The translations under genes were made by a program, and so were the position numbers. A stretch of 6,134 bases of DNA from positions 1 through 6,134 of the forward strand of contig CALXZS010000081.1 in assembly GCA_944393305.1 (NCBI GenBank), read 5' to 3'. Below, in pieces: positions 5,270 through 6,134 of the stretch. Origin of the DNA: an uncultured Clostridia bacterium. GTDB taxonomy: Bacteria > Bacillota > Clostridia > TANB77 > CAG-508. The notes beneath the pieces were generated by a model. The model searched no databases. It had not been told where the DNA came from and saw only the letters and a program-made list of their open reading frames with translations. The stretch's first letter is position 1, and the number at the start of each line of letters is the position of its first letter.

Positions 5270-6134
5270 ATGGGAATTGAAAAATTTGTTTTAAATGAAA
5301 CTTCATATTTTGGAGAAGGGGCAAGAAAAGTATTGCCAGAAGAAATTAAAAAGAGAGGATTTAAAAAAGTATTAGTAGTAACAGATGAATCTTTATATAA
5401 AGCAGGAGTTAGTTCTAAAATAACAGACCTTTTAGAAGCTAACAATATATCTTATGTATTATTTCACGATGTAAAACCAAATCCACCAATCGAAAATGTA
5501 TTAGATGGTGTGAAAATGTGTAGAGACGAAAAATGTGATTTAATAGTAGCAGTTGGTGGAGGTTCAAGTATAGATACAGCAAAAGGAATAAGCATAATAA
5601 TGACAAATCCAGATAGAGAAGATGTTGTATCATTAAACGGTCCATCAAATACAAAAAATAAAGGACTTCCAATAATAGCACTTCCTACAACAGCAGGAAC
5701 AGCAGCAGAAGTTACAATAAACTATGTTATAACAGACACAGCAAGAGAAATAAAAATGGTTTGTGTAGATGAACATGATATTCCAATTATTGCAATAGTA
5801 GATACTGAACTAATGGCAAGTATGCCAAAATCAGTTGCGTCATCAACAGGTATGGATGCATTAACACATGCAATAGAAGGCTATATAACAAAATCAAGAA
5901 ATATAATGTCACAAATGTTTTCAATGGAAGCAATAAAACTTATATATGATAATCTAAAAAAAGCAGTAAACGATAAAGACCAAGACGCAATAAATAAAGT
6001 AGGATTAGGTCAATATATAGCAGGAATGGCATTCTCAAATGTTGGACTTGGAATAGTACATTCAATGGCTCACCAATTAGGAGCAGTATATGATACACCA
6101 CATGGAATAGCAAATGCTATGTTACTTCCAACAG
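5270..6134 (+). CDS. fucO: Lactaldehyde reductase (FucO)-like iron-dependent alcohol dehydrogenase, 3' end outside window
   Basis: The first 288 codons of a group III iron-containing alcohol dehydrogenase are present (usual family length about 380-390). Family members reduce lactaldehyde to 1,2-propanediol with NADH; related enzymes act on other aldehydes and alcohols. GGGSSIDTAKGI (96-107) is the nucleotide-binding glycine loop. LPTTAGTAAEVTINYVITD (138-156), VDEHDIP (166-172) and TGMDALTHAIEGYIT (193-207) are nearly identical to E. coli FucO as I recall it, as is LGQYIAGMAFSNVGLGIVH (246-264). Metal ligands D196, H200, H264 and H278 are all present. The start follows AAGGAGG (5257-5263), seven bases from ATG 5270. 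It is the last gene in the visible operon. A fermentative role in recycling NADH fits an anaerobe. Substrate could instead be another short aldehyde; no fucose or rhamnose gene is visible, so the symbol rests on similarity alone. Confidence 0.85.
   Translation, partial: MGIEKFVLNETSYFGEGARKVLPEEIKKRGFKKVLVVTDESLYKAGVSSKITDLLEANNISYVLFHDVKPNPPIENVLDGVKMCRDEKCDLIVAVGGGSSIDTAKGISIIMTNPDREDVVSLNGPSNTKNKGLPIIALPTTAGTAAEVTINYVITDTAREIKMVCVDEHDIPIIAIVDTELMASMPKSVASSTGMDALTHAIEGYITKSRNIMSQMFSMEAIKLIYDNLKKAVNDKDQDAINKVGLGQYIAGMAFSNVGLGIVHSMAHQLGAVYDTPHGIANAMLLPT

Noticed and set aside
4923..5445. Minus-strand open frames at 4923-5117 and 5053-5445
   Set aside because: Both are antisense to the FIST gene and the start of the FucO-like gene, overlap each other, and have Leu/Ser-rich low-complexity translations.
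5439..5681. Minus-strand open frame of 80 codons, Leu-rich
   Set aside because: It is antisense to the FucO-like gene, whose motifs and metal ligands are clear, and its Leu-rich translation reflects reversed A/T-rich codons.

Overview
This AT-rich window (roughly 30% GC by eye) looks like a low-GC Clostridia/Firmicutes chromosome, most plausibly an anaerobic or gut-type lineage. The signs are strong AGGAGG ribosome binding sites before nearly every gene, A/T-ending codons, a Com_YlbF/YheA-type small protein, and a clostridial prepilin-like segment (GITLISLVITIVVLFILA). Nothing suggests an alternative genetic code. No mobile element, CRISPR array, tRNA or rRNA was seen. The taxonomic placement is inference.

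The layout is two divergent transcription units reading away from an AT-rich control region at about 1976-2163. Leftward, the first gene is a DUF4912 protein (974-1975) with an unusual Lys/Ser/Thr/Ala-rich, histone-H1-like N-terminal half. After a weak terminator-like hairpin comes a GH57-type 1,4-alpha-glucan branching enzyme gene (925 down to the window edge). The GH57 gene has an in-frame TAA at codon 47, at the edge of a 14-base poly-A tract, and its reading frame is otherwise open to the edge. Rightward is a tight run of five genes with 20-27 bp gaps: a GT4-type glycogen-synthase-like glycosyltransferase (2164-3456), a YlbF/YheA-family protein (3484-3828), a 71-residue prepilin-like membrane protein (3849-4064), a stand-alone FIST sensor-domain protein (4085-5248), and a lactaldehyde reductase (FucO)-like iron-dependent alcohol dehydrogenase that runs off the right edge (5270-6134).

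The glycosyltransferase and GH57 enzyme together suggest alpha-glucan (glycogen-like) synthesis and branching, with DUF4912 as a conserved companion of unknown role. The downstream YheA-like, pilin-like, FIST and FucO-like genes have no obvious link to glucan synthesis and may be co-transcribed simply by position.

The most notable observation is that both presumed glucan enzymes carry very long coding-strand poly-A tracts, A14 in GH57 and A16 in the glycosyltransferase. In the GH57 gene the tract coincides with a nonsense codon. In the glycosyltransferase any one-base length change would truncate the enzyme before its catalytic EX7E motif. This could be a sequencing or assembly artefact, recent gene decay, or slippage-prone switching; raw reads would decide.
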